Shown: positions 9,263 through 17,537 of the stretch, piece after piece
Layout: each line of letters begins with the position of its first letter
How positions within the stretch are numbered: the stretch's first letter is position 1
From: SIG603 sp964369225
GTDB taxonomy: Bacteria > Bacillota > Clostridia > Oscillospirales > Acutalibacteraceae
Direction: 5' to 3'
Assembly: GCA_964369225.1 (NCBI GenBank)
Contig: CAYJER010000007.1
Span: 18,551 to 82,550, forward strand
DNA: 64,000 nt
Notes under the pieces: model-generated
What the model saw: the letters and a program-made list of their open reading frames with translations, nothing else
Told to the model about the DNA's origin: nothing
The model's database searches: none
Translations under genes and position numbers: made by a program

Positions 9263-9438
9263 TGACCTTGTCATTCTTGCCGCACATACTACGGTAAAAA
9301 TTTCGGGTTAGTTCCCCGTGACTTTACTTTCTCTATTTATTCTAAAAATTTGACCTTGTCATTCTTGCCGCACATACTGCGGTAAAAATTTCGGGTTAGT
9401 TCCCCGTGACTTTACTTTCTCTGTTTATTTAAAAATCT
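9263..9438 (-). promoter_or_regulatory. Structured 88-bp tandem leader element upstream of dnaN
   Basis: Two near-identical 88-bp units (9263-9350 and 9351-9438) lie directly before the dnaN start. The core 60 bases read, on the minus strand, GTCA, CGGG-gaactaa-CCCG, AAATTTTTA, CCG(T/C)A-gtatg-TGCGG, CAAGAATGACAAGGTCA. The only core difference between units (T to C) changes a G-U pair to a G-C pair. The outer GTCA can pair with TGAC, making a three-way junction next to the AAGG that serves dnaN. The same tandem spacing occurs before gyrB. I know no named RNA family with this layout. Confidence 0.65.
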
Positions 9439-9439
9439 T

Positions 9440-9723
9440 TCCTTTTTGCTGTTGTTGAAAGTTTTACCCTTAAAATACCTTTTTTCCCACTTTGATGTTT
9501 TTCTCTCTATTATTATTATTTATAAAATAATAACAGTAATAGGGGCTGTGGATTTGTTGAAAGTTTCAGAAATCCCTTATTTTACGGGCGTTCTCAGCTA
9601 AAAGTTTTCCAAATTCTCCTGTGGATAAAATGTTTATATGTTGACAAATTTCAACAATCAACATCTCTTAACATCTTTCCACAGTTGAAAGATTGAAACT
9701 ATGTTAAAAACTTGAGAACTTTT
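9440..9723. other. Probable chromosomal replication origin (dnaA-dnaN intergenic)
   Basis: This gap between dnaA and dnaN contains a perfect DnaA box TGTGGATAA at 9621-9629 and two 7/9 matches, TGTGGATTT at 9547 and CTTTCCACA at 9675-9683. An AT-only stretch of TAT/TTA triplets at about 9510-9540 is a candidate unwinding element. Genes diverge from the dnaA region (dnaA to gyrA leftward, rpmH onward rightward), as expected at an origin. The 11134-11491 gap on the other side of dnaA has no clear box, so this side is preferred. GC skew was not computed. Confidence 0.7.
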
Positions 9724-11031
9724 TTAGCGGTTTTTTATGTTCTTTACAATGTCTTCTATTGTATTTTTTAGGTTAGGATCTACCTTAATTTTCTCTTCTA
9801 TTTGTTGTAGTGCATATACTATTGTTGAGTGATCTCTACCACCTACAACCTCGCCTATTCCTGTCATTGGCATTTGTGTTATTTCTCTTATTACATATAT
9901 AGCTACTTGTCTTGCCTTTGAAACTTTTGCGTTTCTCTTTGAAGAGGCAATGTCCTCTTTAACAAAGCCAAACGTTCTTGAAACTTCATCAAGTATCTTT
10001 TCTACTGTTATTGGTGTAGGCTCATCATCACTAAATATATCACTAATTGCATTTTGTGCAGTCATAATTCCAGGTGCTTTGTTCTCAAGAAGATTATAGG
10101 CTTTAATTTTCTTAACTACACCCTCTAATTGTCTAATATTACTCTTTAATTTGTTTGCAATAAACTCACATACATTATCTGGTAGCGGAATTTCAAGCAA
10201 TTCGGCTTTTCTTTTAATGATTGCAATTCTTGTCTCATAGTCAGGCGGTTGAACATCTGCTGTTAATCCCCACTCAAAACGAGTTTGTAATCTCTCTTCA
10301 AGTGTTGCGATGTCTTTTGGCGGACGGTCAGATGTTAGTATGATTTGCTTTCTTGACTCATATAATGTGTTAAATGTGTGGAAGAACTCTTCTTGAGTCG
10401 ACTCTTTACCACCAATAAACTGAATATCATCAACCAACAATACATCTGCTTTTCTGTATTTTTCTCTGAATGCTGGAGTTGTACCTTGTTGAATTGCTTC
10501 AATCAATTCATTTGTAAATTCATCACCTTTTACGTACACTATCAATGAATCAGGGTTTGCCTTGCTTATCTCTCCAGATATCGCATGAAGTAAGTGAGTT
10601 TTTCCTAGTCCTGAATTTCCATAAATGAAAAGTGGGTTGTATATCTGTGCTGGCTTTTTTGAAACCGCTACACATGCTGCATGTGCAAAGTTGTTTGAAG
10701 ACCCTACTATGAAATTATCAAAAGTTAAATCATAGTATGTATTAGATTTATGACTCTTTGGTTCTTCAAGTTTTGTATCCTCAGGAACTATTATCCTGTA
10801 ATCGATGTTTACTCCAAATACATTATTAAATGCCTCTTTTAGTAATTCTGTGTAACAACGTTGTAGTGTTTGTTTGTGAAAGGCATTAGGCGCTTCAATT
10901 ATAGCCATTCCTTTCTCAAAATCCAATGATATTGGTGTTATTCTTGAAAACCATGTTTTGTAGGCTATATCAGTAATTTGATTTTTACAATAGTCACAGA
11001 CAAGCTCCCAAGCCTCGTTAAAAGATTCCAT
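9724..11031 (-). CDS. dnaA: Chromosomal replication initiator protein DnaA
   Basis: AAA+ initiator that binds DnaA boxes and opens oriC. Seen: domain I at the N-terminus (FNEAWELVCDYCKNQI), Walker A GNSGLGKTHLLHAI, Walker B LLVDDIQFIGGKESTQEEFF, sensor motifs LTSDRPPKDI and LEERLQTRFEWGL, and the domain IV DNA-binding signature VGGRDHSTIVYAL. I start at the ATG at 11031 (MESFNEAW, 435 aa), because the 34 extra residues from an upstream ATG at 11133 are unlike the family and lack a ribosome-binding site. AAGGAA precedes the chosen start. Confidence 0.96.
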   Translation of the reverse strand: MESFNEAWELVCDYCKNQITDIAYKTWFSRITPISLDFEKGMAIIEAPNAFHKQTLQRCYTELLKEAFNNVFGVNIDYRIIVPEDTKLEEPKSHKSNTYYDLTFDNFIVGSSNNFAHAACVAVSKKPAQIYNPLFIYGNSGLGKTHLLHAISGEISKANPDSLIVYVKGDEFTNELIEAIQQGTTPAFREKYRKADVLLVDDIQFIGGKESTQEEFFHTFNTLYESRKQIILTSDRPPKDIATLEERLQTRFEWGLTADVQPPDYETRIAIIKRKAELLEIPLPDNVCEFIANKLKSNIRQLEGVVKKIKAYNLLENKAPGIMTAQNAISDIFSDDEPTPITVEKILDEVSRTFGFVKEDIASSKRNAKVSKARQVAIYVIREITQMPMTGIGEVVGGRDHSTIVYALQQIEEKIKVDPNLKNTIEDIVKNIKNR

Positions 11032-11161
11032 TTGCTTATTCTTCCTTTTCAAAAATTCTAAATGCCTAGTGTACACAAAGTTGACCCTACATGTTTTCCC
11101 ATATGTAAGGTTTTTCATATATTTTTTGGCCATTTTTAGCTTTTACTTGCTATTTACATAC

Positions 11162-11190
11162 ATTATACCACATTAAACCGAAAATTGCAA
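11162..11190 (-). promoter_or_regulatory. Probable dnaA promoter
   Basis: On the minus strand, -35 TTGCAA (11185-11190) and -10 TATAAT (11162-11167) are separated by 17 bases and point toward dnaA. The -35 is imperfect, the -10 is consensus. Confidence 0.6.
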
Positions 11191-11363
11191 AACAAATATT
11201 AACTTTTCTCACCCAAAATGTTGAAAACTTAAACAAAAATAAAATATAACACTATATTGTATATTTTAGAATACTACACACTACAATATGAGCTTATTTG
11301 CCCTTAATTTTACTTAAAAAACAAAAAAATTTAAAAATATTAGATTTTTATTTAAATTTATTA

Positions 11364-11393
11364 TTGACAGATGCCTATGTTTTAGAGTATAAT
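11364..11393 (+). promoter_or_regulatory. Probable rpmH-rnpA operon promoter
   Basis: Consensus -35 TTGACA (11364-11369) and -10 TATAAT (11388-11393), separated by 18 bases, point toward rpmH about 100 bp downstream. Confidence 0.75.
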
Positions 11394-11491
11394 TTTATCT
11401 TACAGGGACTGTTATTTTATAAGTCCTAAATCTTGTGTTTAAATAAGATTAATAGTAAGAGATTATTAGGTCCTGAAAGGAGGGTTCAGTT

Positions 11492-11626
11492 ATGCTAAGA
11501 ACATACCAACCCAAGAAGCTCCACAGAAAAAAAGAGCATGGTTTTAGAAAGAGAATGTCTGACAAAAACGGTCGCAAGGTTCTTGCACGTCGCAGAGCAA
11601 AGGGAAGAGCACGCTTGTCTTATTGA
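11492..11626 (+). CDS. rpmH: 50S ribosomal protein L34
   Basis: The 44-codon gene encodes MLRTYQPKKLHRKKEHGFRK and ends RAKGRARLSY, a canonical L34 of normal length, very basic, with the conserved YQP, HGFRKRM and GRKVLARRR elements. It is a structural protein of the large ribosomal subunit. A near-perfect AAAGGAGGG site lies 8 bases before the ATG. It heads the conserved rpmH-rnpA-yidD-yidC-jag series opposite dnaA. Confidence 0.96.
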   Translation: MLRTYQPKKLHRKKEHGFRKRMSDKNGRKVLARRRAKGRARLSY

Positions 11627-11637
11627 TTGTCTCGTTA

Positions 11638-11660
11638 AGGTCACCTATGCGTGACCTTTC
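11638..11660 (+). terminator. Hairpin between rpmH and rnpA (attenuator or processing site)
   Basis: AAGGTCAC-ctatgc-GTGACCTT is a perfect 8-bp stem followed by a short T-rich run (TCTTTG). The T run is weak, so partial termination or mRNA processing, which would favour L34 over RnpA, is more likely than full termination. Confidence 0.5.
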
Positions 11661-11687
11661 TTTGTCATGTTTGAAAGTAAAAATTTT

Positions 11688-12020
11688 ATGAAAATTAATG
11701 CAATTAATCAGAATAGAGATTATAAAAGGATATATTCAAGGGGTAAGTCTATAGTTACTCCTTGTGTTGTCATATATATTTCAAGAAATAGATCAAAAAA
11801 TGTTAGAATAGGAATTACCGCCAGTAAAAAAATCGGCGGTGCTGTTTCAAGAAACAGAGCTAGACGAGTTATTAGAGAAGCTATTAGGGAATTAGTTCCC
11901 ACAATTAAATCAGGTTTTGATTTGGTGTTGGTTGCAAGGGCAAGAACTGTAAATGTTAAGAGCACATATGTTAAAGATGTTCTTATTAAACAGTTAAGGA
12001 GTGCAAAGTTAATAGAATGA
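11688..12020 (+). CDS. rnpA: Ribonuclease P protein component
   Basis: Protein subunit of the tRNA 5'-maturing ribozyme. Seen: the family RNR motif region SKKIGGAVSRNRARRVIREAIRE, preceded by NRDYKRIYSRGKS, and a basic, compact 110-aa chain. I choose the ATG at 11688 (MKINAINQNRDY), with GAAAG upstream. An in-frame ATG at 11667 would add seven residues but has no evident ribosome-binding site. The 3' end overlaps yidD by 4 bases (ATGA), so the genes are translationally coupled. Confidence 0.94.
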   Translation: MKINAINQNRDYKRIYSRGKSIVTPCVVIYISRNRSKNVRIGITASKKIGGAVSRNRARRVIREAIRELVPTIKSGFDLVLVARARTVNVKSTYVKDVLIKQLRSAKLIE

Positions 12021-12244
12021 AAAAGATTTTCATAAATTTAGTTAAATTCTATAGAAAAAATTTGTCTCACAGAAAAAAGTATTCTACTTGTAGGTTTTAT
12101 CCTACCTGTTCTGAATATGCACTTACCGCCTTAGAGCGTTATGGTGCTTTTAAAGGTGGAGTTATGTCTTTGTGGCGTATACTCCGTTGTAATCCCTTTT
12201 CACGTGGTGGGTACGACCCTGTACCTCAGAAAATAATTAAATAA
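12017..12244 (+). CDS. yidD: Membrane protein insertion efficiency factor YidD
   Basis: The 75-aa protein has the UPF0161/YidD hallmarks: CRFYPTCSEYALTALERYG, GxxxSLWRILRCNPFSRGGYDPVP. It is a small membrane-associated protein encoded between rnpA and yidC in most bacteria and helps YidC/Sec insertion. The start overlaps the rnpA stop and the gene ends 12 bp before yidC. Confidence 0.95.
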   Translation: MKKIFINLVKFYRKNLSHRKKYSTCRFYPTCSEYALTALERYGAFKGGVMSLWRILRCNPFSRGGYDPVPQKIIK

Positions 12245-12256
12245 AGGAGAATTGGT

Positions 12257-13309
12257 TTGGATATTTTTAATTTTTTTGGTAGCATACTAGGTTACCTACT
12301 TTGGTTTTTGTACACCATTTTTAATAACTACGGTGTAGCAATTATCTTTTTCAGTCTTATAGTTAAGTTTGCTCTTTATCCTTTTACCCTAAAACAACAA
12401 AGAGGTATGTCAGGACAAGCAAGAGTAAATGAAAAGCAAAAAGAAATTCGTAAAATGTATGCGAACAATAATGCTAAAATTCAAGAAGAGATGAACAAAC
12501 TCTATGAAAAAGAGGGTGTGAGTCCGGGTTCTGGTTGTTTGACTGCCTTAATTCCACTTCCAATAATGTTTGGTATTTATTATTCTGTTATATATCCGCT
12601 TCAAAATACATTGCATATAGCTCAAGATAAAATTACGGCTGCAGCAGAGTACTTATCTACAGTTCCAGGAAATATCGCTACTACTACAAACTATGTAGAA
12701 TTAGAGATAATCAATAACTGGGAACACCTAAAAAACAATTTAACAATGTTTGATGCAGCAGATGTTGCAAAAATCGAGAGTTTTGCAGATGGATTTACAT
12801 TCTTAGGTCTTGATCTACTTAAATCTCCGCAATCAGCTGCTTTCACAGAATTTTTATGGGTAATTCCTGTATTCTCAGCAGGTTCAAGCATATTTATGCA
12901 AGTTTACATGAATAAAACAAGTGCAATGAAACAACAAGGCTGCATGAAAGTCATGATGTACAGTATGTCAGCACTATCATTCTACTGGGCTTATATTTTC
13001 CCAGGTGCGGTTGGTCTTTATTGGGCAGTTTCATCACTAGTTGGTGGTTTACAATCAGTTATCACACACACATTCTTTAGTGCAACTCATTTGGCAACAG
13101 AAAAAGAGGCTAGACGTTTCGTTCTTCTTAAAGAAAACGAAGTAAATTATAAACCATTACCGCTTCATAAACAAAATGAATTAGCTGAAAAAATACAACA
13201 AAAAGAGCAAAAAATTGAACAAAATTTAAGCTCTAACCAATCAAACAGTAATAAAAAGAAATCGGGTAATAAAAAGAGCAACAATAATTACTTAGGTAAT
13301 AAAAAATAA
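12257..13309 (+). CDS. yidC: Membrane protein insertase YidC/OxaI (SpoIIIJ type)
   Basis: The 350-aa short-form YidC starts at TTG with an AAAGGAGAA site. Transmembrane segments are visible at about 8-24, 26-44, 93-112, 197-213, 232-248 and 252-270, with a basic, Asn/Lys-rich C-terminal tail. It inserts membrane proteins alone or with Sec. There is no lipobox. The hydrophilic-groove residue that is Arg in many family members appears as Lys here (about K37, in SLIVKFALYPF). This keeps a positive charge. It is followed by jag, the usual partner. Confidence 0.93.
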   Translation: MDIFNFFGSILGYLLWFLYTIFNNYGVAIIFFSLIVKFALYPFTLKQQRGMSGQARVNEKQKEIRKMYANNNAKIQEEMNKLYEKEGVSPGSGCLTALIPLPIMFGIYYSVIYPLQNTLHIAQDKITAAAEYLSTVPGNIATTTNYVELEIINNWEHLKNNLTMFDAADVAKIESFADGFTFLGLDLLKSPQSAAFTEFLWVIPVFSAGSSIFMQVYMNKTSAMKQQGCMKVMMYSMSALSFYWAYIFPGAVGLYWAVSSLVGGLQSVITHTFFSATHLATEKEARRFVLLKENEVNYKPLPLHKQNELAEKIQQKEQKIEQNLSSNQSNSNKKKSGNKKSNNNYLGNKK

Positions 13310-13333
13310 GTTGACTAGAAAAGAGGAATTGAT

Positions 13334-14188
13334 TTGTTAAAAGAAATTATAACAACAGGTGAGACTGTAGAAGTAGCTTTTGAGAATGCTTTACAGCAAT
13401 TATCTGTTACTAAAGACGAAGTAGAAATGGAAGTTTTAGAACAAGCAACTAAAAAAACATTAGGTCTTTTCGGCGGTAATCCAGCAAAAATTAAAGTAAC
13501 AGTCAAAGAACTTACTCCTGTGCAAAAGGCATCAAAATACATCAACGATATTTTCAGTTCAATTGGTGTAGATAACATAGAGATAGATGTTAAAGAGGAA
13601 GAAAATTCAGCAGAGCTTAATATCTCTGGTGAGGACATAAAGTTCATTATAGGTCATAGAGGTGATACACTTGATTCACTTCAATACTTAGCCTCATTAG
13701 TTGCAAATAACGATAGAGAGAATTACTATAGAATTTCTATTGATGTAGGTGGATTTAGAGCTAAGAGAGAAGATGTTTTAGCGAACCTAGGTAAAAAAAT
13801 GGCAGCTAAAGCTATTAAATATGGAAGAAACCAAAGACTAGAACCTATGAATCCATATGAGAGAAGAATAATTCACTTTGCAGTTCAAGATATAGAAGGT
13901 GTAAAATCTTGGAGCGAGGGCGAGGATTTAGGTCGTCATGTTGTAATTGGACCTGAGGCAGGCGAGAAATTTAAATCTTATAGAAATGATAATAAGTTTG
14001 ATAATAAGAGAAAGCCTAACAATAATAAATTCCAAAAAGATAGAAAAGATAACTTCAAAAAAGAGAGACCTTTTAAACCTAGAATTTCAGAAACAGCAGA
14101 GCAACCATTCAGCCCAGCTCCGCTAGATGATGCACCTATCGAGAGAAAAAAAGCAGAAGATGCACCATTATATGGCAGAATTAGATAA
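13334..14188 (+). CDS. jag: RNA-binding protein Jag/KhpB
   Basis: The 284-aa product has three expected parts: an N-terminal Jag_N domain (LKEIITTGETVEVAFENALQ), a KH domain with the diverged GxxG (IIGHRGDTLDSLQYLA, about 108-125), and an R3H domain (RRIIHFAVQDIEG, about 176-190). KhpB binds many transcripts and affects cell elongation in Firmicutes. A basic Lys/Asn-rich linker and an acidic/proline tail extend the C-terminus by about 75 residues beyond the R3H domain. The start is TTG. Confidence 0.92.
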   Translation: MLKEIITTGETVEVAFENALQQLSVTKDEVEMEVLEQATKKTLGLFGGNPAKIKVTVKELTPVQKASKYINDIFSSIGVDNIEIDVKEEENSAELNISGEDIKFIIGHRGDTLDSLQYLASLVANNDRENYYRISIDVGGFRAKREDVLANLGKKMAAKAIKYGRNQRLEPMNPYERRIIHFAVQDIEGVKSWSEGEDLGRHVVIGPEAGEKFKSYRNDNKFDNKRKPNNNKFQKDRKDNFKKERPFKPRISETAEQPFSPAPLDDAPIERKKAEDAPLYGRIR

Positions 14189-14199
14189 ATAAAATTATT

Positions 14200-14257
14200 A
14201 GGGGACGGGTTCCCCGTCCCTAAAATAGTTTGATTGTGGGACGGATACCCTCCCCTT
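14200..14257. repeat. Degenerate REP palindrome (GGGACGG arm)
   Basis: GGGGACGGGTTCCCCGTCCC forms a hairpin and is followed, inverted, by GGGACGG and CCCTCCCC. It lies between jag and mnmE, has lost part of the TGTAGGGG ends, and may act as a hairpin in the transcript. Confidence 0.5.
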
Positions 14258-14294
14258 TTTGTTATTTTTAAAAAGTAAAATAGAGGAAAATAGT

Positions 14295-15656
14295 ATGAAT
14301 AAAACAATAGCTGCAATAAGTACTGCAATGGGTGTTTCAGGAATTGCAGTAATACGAATTTCAGGCGAAAATGCTCAAATAATAGCAGATAAAGTCTGTA
14401 AAGGAAACAAGAAAATATCTGAAATGAATGGATATACAGCCCAGTTAGCTAAAGTATATGATAAAAACAATCTTGAATTAGATGAGTGTATTGTGTTAAA
14501 TTTTGTAGCGCCTAAAAGTTTTACGGGTGAAAATTTAGTTGAACTCTCTTGTCATGGTGGTACATTTATCGCCAAAAAAGTTTTGCAAGCAGTGATAGAC
14601 GCAGGTGCATCAAATGCGGATACTGGTGAGTTTACCAAAAGAGCTTTCTTAAATGGAAAAATGGATCTAACTCAAGCAGAGTCCGTAATTGAATTAATTC
14701 ATGCTAATGGAGAAAAAACACATGAAGCGTCGATGTCTGTAAAAAATGCTGTGCTGTCAAAAAATATTAAGAAAATGTCTGATGCTTTGGTAGAAATAGG
14801 CGCAGATCTTTCTGCATGGGCAGATTACCCTGACGATGATATTCCACAAGTTGATGAAAAAATGTTGAAAACTAAATTGAAAGAAACAGAAGATTTTCTT
14901 AGTGATTTAATCAATAAATTTGATATGGGTAAAGTCTACAGAGAGGGTGTAAAAACTGTAATTGCTGGCAGACCAAATGCGGGAAAATCTACACTAATGA
15001 ATATGCTTTCAGGATGTGAGCGTTCAATTGTAACTCATATTGCTGGAACGACAAGAGACATAGTTGAAGAAACAGTTATGTTAGGATCTATTCCTTTGGT
15101 TTTGGCTGACACAGCCGGAATAAGAGATACAGATGACATAGTGGAACAAATCGGTGTGAAAATGGCATTAGATAAAATTAATAGTTCTGAGTTAGTTTTA
15201 GCTGTTTTTGATGCGTCGCTTCAACTTTCAACAAATGAAAAAGAATTTGTTGAAAGTTTAGAAGGTAAAAACGTAATCGCAATTATCAATAAAACAGATC
15301 TAGATATTAATTTAGATATAGATTACATAAAGTCTAAATTTAAATACAGTGTAAGTATTTCAGCAAAAAATGGCGAGGGATTAGACGAACTAGTAAATAA
15401 TATAGAATATATGTTTGGTTCAGAGAATATTATAACTGGTTCGATTCAGCTTTGCACAAATCGACAAAGAGAATCAGTTAATTCTGCTTTAAAATCAGTT
15501 AGAGAAGCAATTTCTTTACTAGATATGGGAATGACATTAGATGCCGTAACTGTTACAGTAGAAGAGGCAGTCTCGTATTTATTGGAATTAACTGGAGAAA
15601 AAGTTAGTGAAACTGTTATTAATAATGTGTTTGAAAGATTTTGTGTAGGAAAATAA
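14295..15656 (+). CDS. mnmE: tRNA modification GTPase MnmE
   Basis: MnmE and MnmG make the cmnm5U34 modification of tRNA wobble uridines. Seen in the 453-aa protein: N-terminal TrmE_N domain (IAAISTAMGVSGIAVIRISG), G domain with GRPNAGKST, the potassium-loop TTRDI, DTAGI and NKTD, and the C-terminal CxGK motif (FCVGK), which is essential in the family. The ATG at 14295 (MNKTIAAIS) has an AGAGGAAAA site; an upstream in-frame start would add 12 non-family residues. Confidence 0.96.
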   Translation: MNKTIAAISTAMGVSGIAVIRISGENAQIIADKVCKGNKKISEMNGYTAQLAKVYDKNNLELDECIVLNFVAPKSFTGENLVELSCHGGTFIAKKVLQAVIDAGASNADTGEFTKRAFLNGKMDLTQAESVIELIHANGEKTHEASMSVKNAVLSKNIKKMSDALVEIGADLSAWADYPDDDIPQVDEKMLKTKLKETEDFLSDLINKFDMGKVYREGVKTVIAGRPNAGKSTLMNMLSGCERSIVTHIAGTTRDIVEETVMLGSIPLVLADTAGIRDTDDIVEQIGVKMALDKINSSELVLAVFDASLQLSTNEKEFVESLEGKNVIAIINKTDLDINLDIDYIKSKFKYSVSISAKNGEGLDELVNNIEYMFGSENIITGSIQLCTNRQRESVNSALKSVREAISLLDMGMTLDAVTVTVEEAVSYLLELTGEKVSETVINNVFERFCVGK

Positions 15657-15674
15657 ATAAAGAAAGGCTAAATT

Positions 15675-17537
15675 ATGTATAAAGCAAAAGATATAGATGT
15701 AGCAGTCATAGGCGCAGGGCATGCAGGTATAGAGGCAGGTTTAGCGGCAGCTCGATTAGGGGCTAAAACAGTAGTTTTTACAGTAAATTTGGATGCAGTT
15801 GGAAATTGCCCTTGTAATCCTAGCATAGGCGGTACAGCTAAAGGACATTTAGTGCGTGAACTAGATGCTTTAGGTGGTGAAATGGGAAAAACAACTGATG
15901 AGTGTTTTTTACAAAGTAGAATGCTAAATCTAGGAAAAGGGCCTGCGGTTCATTCTTTAAGAGCTCAAATAGATAGAAATAAGTATGCAAGAGTTATGAA
16001 ACATAAGCTTGAAAAAACTGATAATCTCGATTTAATACAAGCTGAGGTTGTAGACTTATATAAGGAAGATACATGGAAAGTTGTTACAAGAACAGGCGCT
16101 GTTCATTCCTGTAAAACTGTAATTTTAGCAACAGGTACATTCTTAGGTGGAAAAATATTTTTAGGTGAACTAGCGTATAGCAGTGGGCCTGATGGATTAT
16201 TCCCAGCTGATTTTTTATCGGAACCTCTTAAAAAAATTGGTTTAAGCTTACGCAGATTTAAGACAGGAACACCCGCTAGAGTTTCAAGACGATCTATTGA
16301 TTTTACCGATTTAGAGGCACAGGCTGGAGATGAACCTGTAACTCCGTTTTCATACAGTACAAAAGATGAACTTAAAAATTCAATTCTTTGTCACGTAAGT
16401 TGGACAAATTCTGACACTAAAGAAGTAATTCTAAAAAATATACACAGATCACCTTTATATGCTGGAGCAATTGAGGGGGTAGGGCCTAGATATTGCCCGA
16501 GTTTGGAAGATAAAATAATGAGATTTTCTGAAAAGCCACGTCATCAGTTATTTATTGAACCATGTGGCATTGAAACAGAAGAAATGTATTTACAAGGTAT
16601 GAGTTCTTCTCTACCAGAAGAAGTGCAAATAGAGTTTTACAGAACAATCAAAGGTTTAGAAAATGTCGAAATAATGAGACCTGCTTATGCAATAGAATAT
16701 GACTGTGTTGATCCTACTCAAATGTTTACTACATTAGAATTTAAAGATTTTGAAGGTTTATATGGTGCAGGGCAGTTCAATGGTTCATCTGGTTATGAAG
16801 AGGCAGCTGTTCAAGGGTTTGTTGCTGGTGTGAATGCAGCAAGGAAGGTGTTAGGTAAATCCGAGTTCATTCTAACACGTGACAATTCATATATTGGAAC
16901 ATTAATAGATGATTTAGTAACGAAAGGTTGCAGTGATCCTTATAGAATGATGACATCTCGTTCTGAATACAGATTAGTATTAAGGCAAGACAATGCAGAT
17001 GAGAGACTTACCCCTATCGGTAGAGAAATAGGTCTAGTAGATGACTTGACATGGAATGATTATTTATTAAAGCAAGATCAAAAGGCTATGGAGCTAGAAA
17101 GAGTTAAAAAACTAGTGTTCTCTCCAACTGAACAGTTAAATAAAATACTTGTTTCACGTGAAACATCAGAAGTTGTAAGTGGTGTTAGGATGTTTGACTT
17201 GCTTAAACGTCCACAAATTTCATATAAAGACTTGATAGATATAGATACTACTCGCCCAAATTTTCCACAATCGGTGTTTGAGGCTGTGGAAATATCTATC
17301 AAATATGAGGGTTACATCAAAAAACAAATGAGCGAGATAGCTGAGTTTAGAAGACTTGAAGACAAAAAGTTAAGCAAGGACTTTGACTACAGCAATATAA
17401 AAGGATTGAGACTAGAGGCAATAGAAAAACTTAATAAAATTAAACCAATAAATATTGGGCAAGCATCGAGAATTTCAGGTGTAAGTCCTGCGGATATTAG
17501 CGTTTTATTAATTTATTTGTCATTGGAGGCAAAGTAA
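15675..17537 (+). CDS. mnmG: tRNA uridine-5-carboxymethylaminomethyl synthesis enzyme MnmG
   Basis: FAD-dependent partner of MnmE, 620 aa. Seen: the dinucleotide-binding motif VIGAGHAGIEAGLAAARLG near the N-terminus, GNCPCNPSIGG, TGTFLGG, GLYGAGQFNGSSGYEEAA and RxxSRSEYRLVLRQDNADERL, and a C-terminal GidA-associated helical domain. A perfect 16-bp parS site is embedded in the coding sequence at 17150-17165, encoding part of LVSRETS. The stop overlaps the rsmG start by 1 base. Confidence 0.97.
   Translation: MYKAKDIDVAVIGAGHAGIEAGLAAARLGAKTVVFTVNLDAVGNCPCNPSIGGTAKGHLVRELDALGGEMGKTTDECFLQSRMLNLGKGPAVHSLRAQIDRNKYARVMKHKLEKTDNLDLIQAEVVDLYKEDTWKVVTRTGAVHSCKTVILATGTFLGGKIFLGELAYSSGPDGLFPADFLSEPLKKIGLSLRRFKTGTPARVSRRSIDFTDLEAQAGDEPVTPFSYSTKDELKNSILCHVSWTNSDTKEVILKNIHRSPLYAGAIEGVGPRYCPSLEDKIMRFSEKPRHQLFIEPCGIETEEMYLQGMSSSLPEEVQIEFYRTIKGLENVEIMRPAYAIEYDCVDPTQMFTTLEFKDFEGLYGAGQFNGSSGYEEAAVQGFVAGVNAARKVLGKSEFILTRDNSYIGTLIDDLVTKGCSDPYRMMTSRSEYRLVLRQDNADERLTPIGREIGLVDDLTWNDYLLKQDQKAMELERVKKLVFSPTEQLNKILVSRETSEVVSGVRMFDLLKRPQISYKDLIDIDTTRPNFPQSVFEAVEISIKYEGYIKKQMSEIAEFRRLEDKKLSKDFDYSNIKGLRLEAIEKLNKIKPINIGQASRISGVSPADISVLLIYLSLEAK
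17150..17165. promoter_or_regulatory. parS centromere site inside mnmG
   Basis: TGTTTCACGTGAAACA is the exact 16-bp palindromic consensus parS that ParB/Spo0J and Noc-family proteins recognise. It lies about 2.1 kb before parA. Origin-proximal parS sites within mnmG coding sequence are known in Firmicutes. Confidence 0.92.

Noticed and set aside
9263..9438. CRISPR-like array (two direct repeats)
   Set aside because: The repeated units are 88 bp and contiguous with no unique spacers, only two units occur per site, and no cas genes are present.
11134..11363. oriC in the dnaA-rpmH gap
   Set aside because: AT-rich but I find no good TTATCCACA box there, whereas the dnaA-dnaN gap has a perfect one. 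It could still be part of a bipartite origin.
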